From: an uncultured Hyphomonadaceae bacterium | Lineage (GTDB): Bacteria > Pseudomonadota > Alphaproteobacteria > Caulobacterales > Hyphomonadaceae | DNA: 6,705 bases | NCBI GenBank assembly: GCA_938049795.1 | Contig: CALLCD010000005.1 | Span: 1-6,705, forward strand | Direction: 5' to 3' | In this document: positions 4,982-6,705 of the stretch, one piece after another | How the letters are laid out: each line of letters opens with the position of its first letter | How positions within the stretch are numbered: position 1 is the stretch's first letter | Program-made: the position numbers and the translations under genes | The notes under the pieces: generated by a model | What the model saw: only the letters and a program-made list of their open reading frames with translations | Databases searched by the model: none | Told to the model about the DNA's origin: nothing

Positions 4982-6256
4982 ATGGACTTCAACCTACCCG
5001 CAGAGCTGACCGCCTATCTTACCGAGCTTGACCAGTTCATTGAGGCGGAGATAAAGCCGCTTGAAGATCAGGACGACAATATCCGCTTCTTCGACCATCG
5101 CCGTGAATATGCCCGCACCGACTTCGAGAAAGACGGCTTACCCCGCCCCGAATGGGAAGCTCTGCTGTCCGAAGCCAAACGTCGCGCCGACAAGGCCGGT
5201 CATTTCCGCTTTGGCCTGCCTACCGAATATGGCGGCAAAAACGGCTCAAACCTTGCGATGGCCGTCATCCGCGAACATCTCGCCCGCAAAGGGCTAGGCC
5301 TGCACAATGATTTGCAGAACGAGCATTCCATTGTCGCCAATTTCCCGCAAATCCTGATGCTGCGCGATTTTGCCCGCGAGGATCAGCAGCACCTCGCCAC
5401 AGACGCGCTCGAAGGCCGCTTCCGTGCCACGTTCGGCCTCACCGAAGCCGCCCACGGCTCAGACGCCACCCATATGGACACCCGCGCCGTCTCCGAAACC
5501 CGCGACGGCGTCGATGGCTGGCTGATCAATGGCGAGAAGATGTGGATCACCGGCATGCACACGGCGACCCATATGATGTGTTTTGCCCGCACCAGCGGCG
5601 ATGATGGCGACGCGCGCGGCATCACTTGCCTGCTTGTGCCTGCCGATGATCCCGGCATCACAATCGAAGAATATATGTGGACGTTCAACATGCCGACGGA
5701 CCATCCGCGCCTGACGCTCAAAGACATATGGGTGCCCGAAAGCGCCCTGTTCGGCCCGCTCGATGGCGGCCTTGCGCTCGCCCAGCACTTTGTCCACGAA
5801 AACCGCATCCGCCAAGCGGCTTCTTCTACGGGTGCCGCGCTCTATTGCATCGACGAAAGCGTAGACTATGCCCGCGCCCGCAAACCGTTCGGCAAACCGC
5901 TTGCGATCAATCAGGCCATCCAGTTCCCGCTCGTCGAGCTTGCCTCCGAAGCTGAAATGCTCCGCCTGCTTATCTTCAAAACCGCTTGGGAGATGGACCA
6001 GATGGCCAAGCCCGATGTTGCCATTCACCTGTCGGACAAAGTCTCGATGTGCAATTACCGCGCAAACCGGCTGTGCTGTAACGCCGCCGACCAAGCTATG
6101 CAAACTCATGGCGGCTTGGGCTATTCGCGCCACAAACCGTTTGAACACATCTACCGCCACCACCGCCGCTACCGCATCACCGAAGGCGCCGAAGAAATCC
6201 AGATGCGCAAAGTCGCCGGCCACCTCTTCGGCTTTATGGGACCAAACAAGCGTTAG
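4982..6256 (+). CDS. acyl-CoA dehydrogenase (flavoenzyme)
   Basis: The 424-residue protein has the full three-domain acyl-CoA dehydrogenase layout. A helical N-terminal domain covers about 1-145. A middle beta domain follows with FGLTEAAHGSDATHM (151-165) and WLINGEKMWITG (180-191), the FAD and substrate contact loops. The C-terminal helical domain contains ARARKPFGKPLAINQAIQFP (298-317) and QTHGGLGY (374-381). Glu401 in ITEGAEEIQ occupies the position of the catalytic base of medium-chain enzymes. It would oxidise an acyl-CoA to the trans-2-enoyl-CoA and pass electrons to ETF, in fatty-acid or related acyl-CoA breakdown; chain length cannot be judged. The layout recalls the larger ACAD10/11-like FadE group. 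Two PROSITE-type signatures deviate, with His158 and His384 at usually small or acidic positions. It stands alone and is convergent with the regulator downstream (13-base gap). Confidence 0.93.
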   Translation: MDFNLPAELTAYLTELDQFIEAEIKPLEDQDDNIRFFDHRREYARTDFEKDGLPRPEWEALLSEAKRRADKAGHFRFGLPTEYGGKNGSNLAMAVIREHLARKGLGLHNDLQNEHSIVANFPQILMLRDFAREDQQHLATDALEGRFRATFGLTEAAHGSDATHMDTRAVSETRDGVDGWLINGEKMWITGMHTATHMMCFARTSGDDGDARGITCLLVPADDPGITIEEYMWTFNMPTDHPRLTLKDIWVPESALFGPLDGGLALAQHFVHENRIRQAASSTGAALYCIDESVDYARARKPFGKPLAINQAIQFPLVELASEAEMLRLLIFKTAWEMDQMAKPDVAIHLSDKVSMCNYRANRLCCNAADQAMQTHGGLGYSRHKPFEHIYRHHRRYRITEGAEEIQMRKVAGHLFGFMGPNKR

Positions 6257-6269
6257 GGATGCAGCGCCC

Positions 6270-6581
6270 CTATTCCGCCGCCTTGAGCAAAGCCTGTATC
6301 CGGTCGAGATAGCGCAGCCAGGCCGTCCGCCCCGCTTTGGTCAGATGCACCCGCGTTTGGGGTCGCCGGTCCACAAAGCGTTTTTCCAGCCGGACATATC
6401 CTGCCTCGTCCAGCTTGCGCAAATGGGTTGAAAGATTGCCGTCGCTCGCGCCGACCTTGTCCCGCAATTCGCCAAAAATCGCGGGGCTGACAGAAGACAG
6501 ATACGCCATAATGCCAAGCCGCAACCGGCCGTGGATGATGTCATCAATCCCCGAATGATCAAATGGGTTCTCGTCGCTCAT
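6270..6581 (-). CDS. small winged-helix transcriptional regulator (HTH_34/MarR-like)
   Basis: The 103-residue protein is one winged-helix domain. After an acidic N-terminus come HGRLRLGIMAYLSS (17-30), the helix IFGELRDKVG (35-44), a recognition helix SDGNLSTHLRKLDEAG (46-61), the wing YVRLEKRFVDRRPQTRVHLT (62-81), and a C-terminal helix RTAWLRYLDRIQALLKAAE that probably dimerises. This is the DNA-binding pattern of the HTH_34 family (PF13601), which usually needs no separate ligand domain. It starts 3 bases after the stop of an upstream membrane-protein gene, so the two are almost certainly one operon and probably translationally coupled, as no clear Shine-Dalgarno is present. In such pairs the regulator commonly controls its own operon; that is inference here. 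It is convergent with the acyl-CoA dehydrogenase and there is no sign that it regulates it. Confidence 0.9.
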   Translation of the reverse strand: MSDENPFDHSGIDDIIHGRLRLGIMAYLSSVSPAIFGELRDKVGASDGNLSTHLRKLDEAGYVRLEKRFVDRRPQTRVHLTKAGRTAWLRYLDRIQALLKAAE

Positions 6582-6584
6582 GGT

Positions 6585-6705
6585 CTAGACAATCGTCCGT
6601 GGTTCGTTACGCATCGCTGCAATGCCCGGAACAAGTTGCGTCAGGGCCACCCCGAATGCCGCCACGAGATACACTTCCGCGGTGCCGACAAAAACCAGCG
6701 ACATC
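6585..6705 (-). CDS. C-terminal end of an integral membrane protein
   Basis: Reading the minus strand into the TAG at 6585-6587 gives at least 39 residues without a stop: SLVFVGTAEVYLVAAFGVALTQ opens a hydrophobic segment, followed by LVPGIAAM and a polar tail RNEPRTIV. The frame is open to the window edge. An ATG at 6704-6702 exists, but it is more likely an internal methionine of a longer protein whose 5' end lies beyond the window. It precedes the winged-helix gene by 3 bases. Small HTH_34 regulators are often paired with membrane proteins of unknown function, which fits, but I do not recognise this one. Confidence 0.65.
   Translation of the reverse strand, partial: MSLVFVGTAEVYLVAAFGVALTQLVPGIAAMRNEPRTIV

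Noticed and set aside
5459..6223. 254-codon minus-strand open frame inside the acyl-CoA dehydrogenase.
   Set aside because: The plus-strand frame has all the family motifs across the same bases; the opposite frame looks like anticodon-shadow sequence rich in Ala, Val and Asp.
6254..6272. Inverted repeat TAGGG / CCCTA joining the stop codons of the acyl-CoA dehydrogenase and the regulator as a possible bidirectional terminator.
   Set aside because: It is only 5 bp with a 9-base loop and no T-tract, and arises simply because both stops are TAG followed by similar bases.

Overview
The window looks like chromosomal DNA from an alphaproteobacterium of the Caulobacterales/Maricaulales kind (stalked or holdfast-forming marine and freshwater relatives of Caulobacter and Hyphomonas). 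Three things suggest this: a polysaccharide export set laid out like the Caulobacter holdfast synthesis genes hfsD-hfsA-hfsB plus a Wzy-type polymerase, a lipoprotein that resembles the CC0125/CC1285 family, and moderately GC-rich coding sequence with weak Shine-Dalgarno sites at several starts. The assignment is by recognition of the proteins, not by a database search.

Region 1 (1-3595) is the export locus. On the minus strand, in transcription order, lie an HfsA-like periplasmic co-polymerase (1314-2774), an HfsB-like cytoplasmic BY-kinase-type ATPase (531-1247) and the first 172 codons of an ExoQ/Wzy-type membrane polymerase or ligase (1-517, running off the left edge). An HfsD-like outer-membrane export lipoprotein (2882-3595) is read the other way from a shared AT-rich control region (2775-2881). 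Together they would polymerise a lipid-linked glycan at the inner membrane, control its length, and move it through the periplasm and outer membrane. The ATPase has lost the Walker A lysine and has no tyrosine tail, so it is unlikely to be an ordinary tyrosine autokinase.

Region 2 (3616-4679) holds a NUDT15-like Nudix hydrolase on the minus strand, convergent with hfsD, and a secreted Gly/Phe-rich lipoprotein on the plus strand. They diverge from a spacer that can form competing RNA stems and in which the lipoprotein's ribosome binding site sits inside a perfect palindrome.

Region 3 (4680-4981) is a 302-base gap without a conventional gene. It is not empty: it has a plus-strand terminator for the lipoprotein, a perfect 9-bp hairpin whose T-tract lies on the minus strand, a 12-codon plus-strand ORF with a strong Shine-Dalgarno, and a second plus-strand terminator-like hairpin. 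The most interesting reading is a short minus-strand RNA that carries an unpaired CCUCCC next to its terminator.

Region 4 (4982-6705) has an acyl-CoA dehydrogenase on the plus strand. Convergent with it is a minus-strand pair: the C-terminus of a membrane protein, then a small winged-helix regulator 3 bases downstream. I see no tRNA, rRNA, CRISPR, insertion sequence or phage gene.
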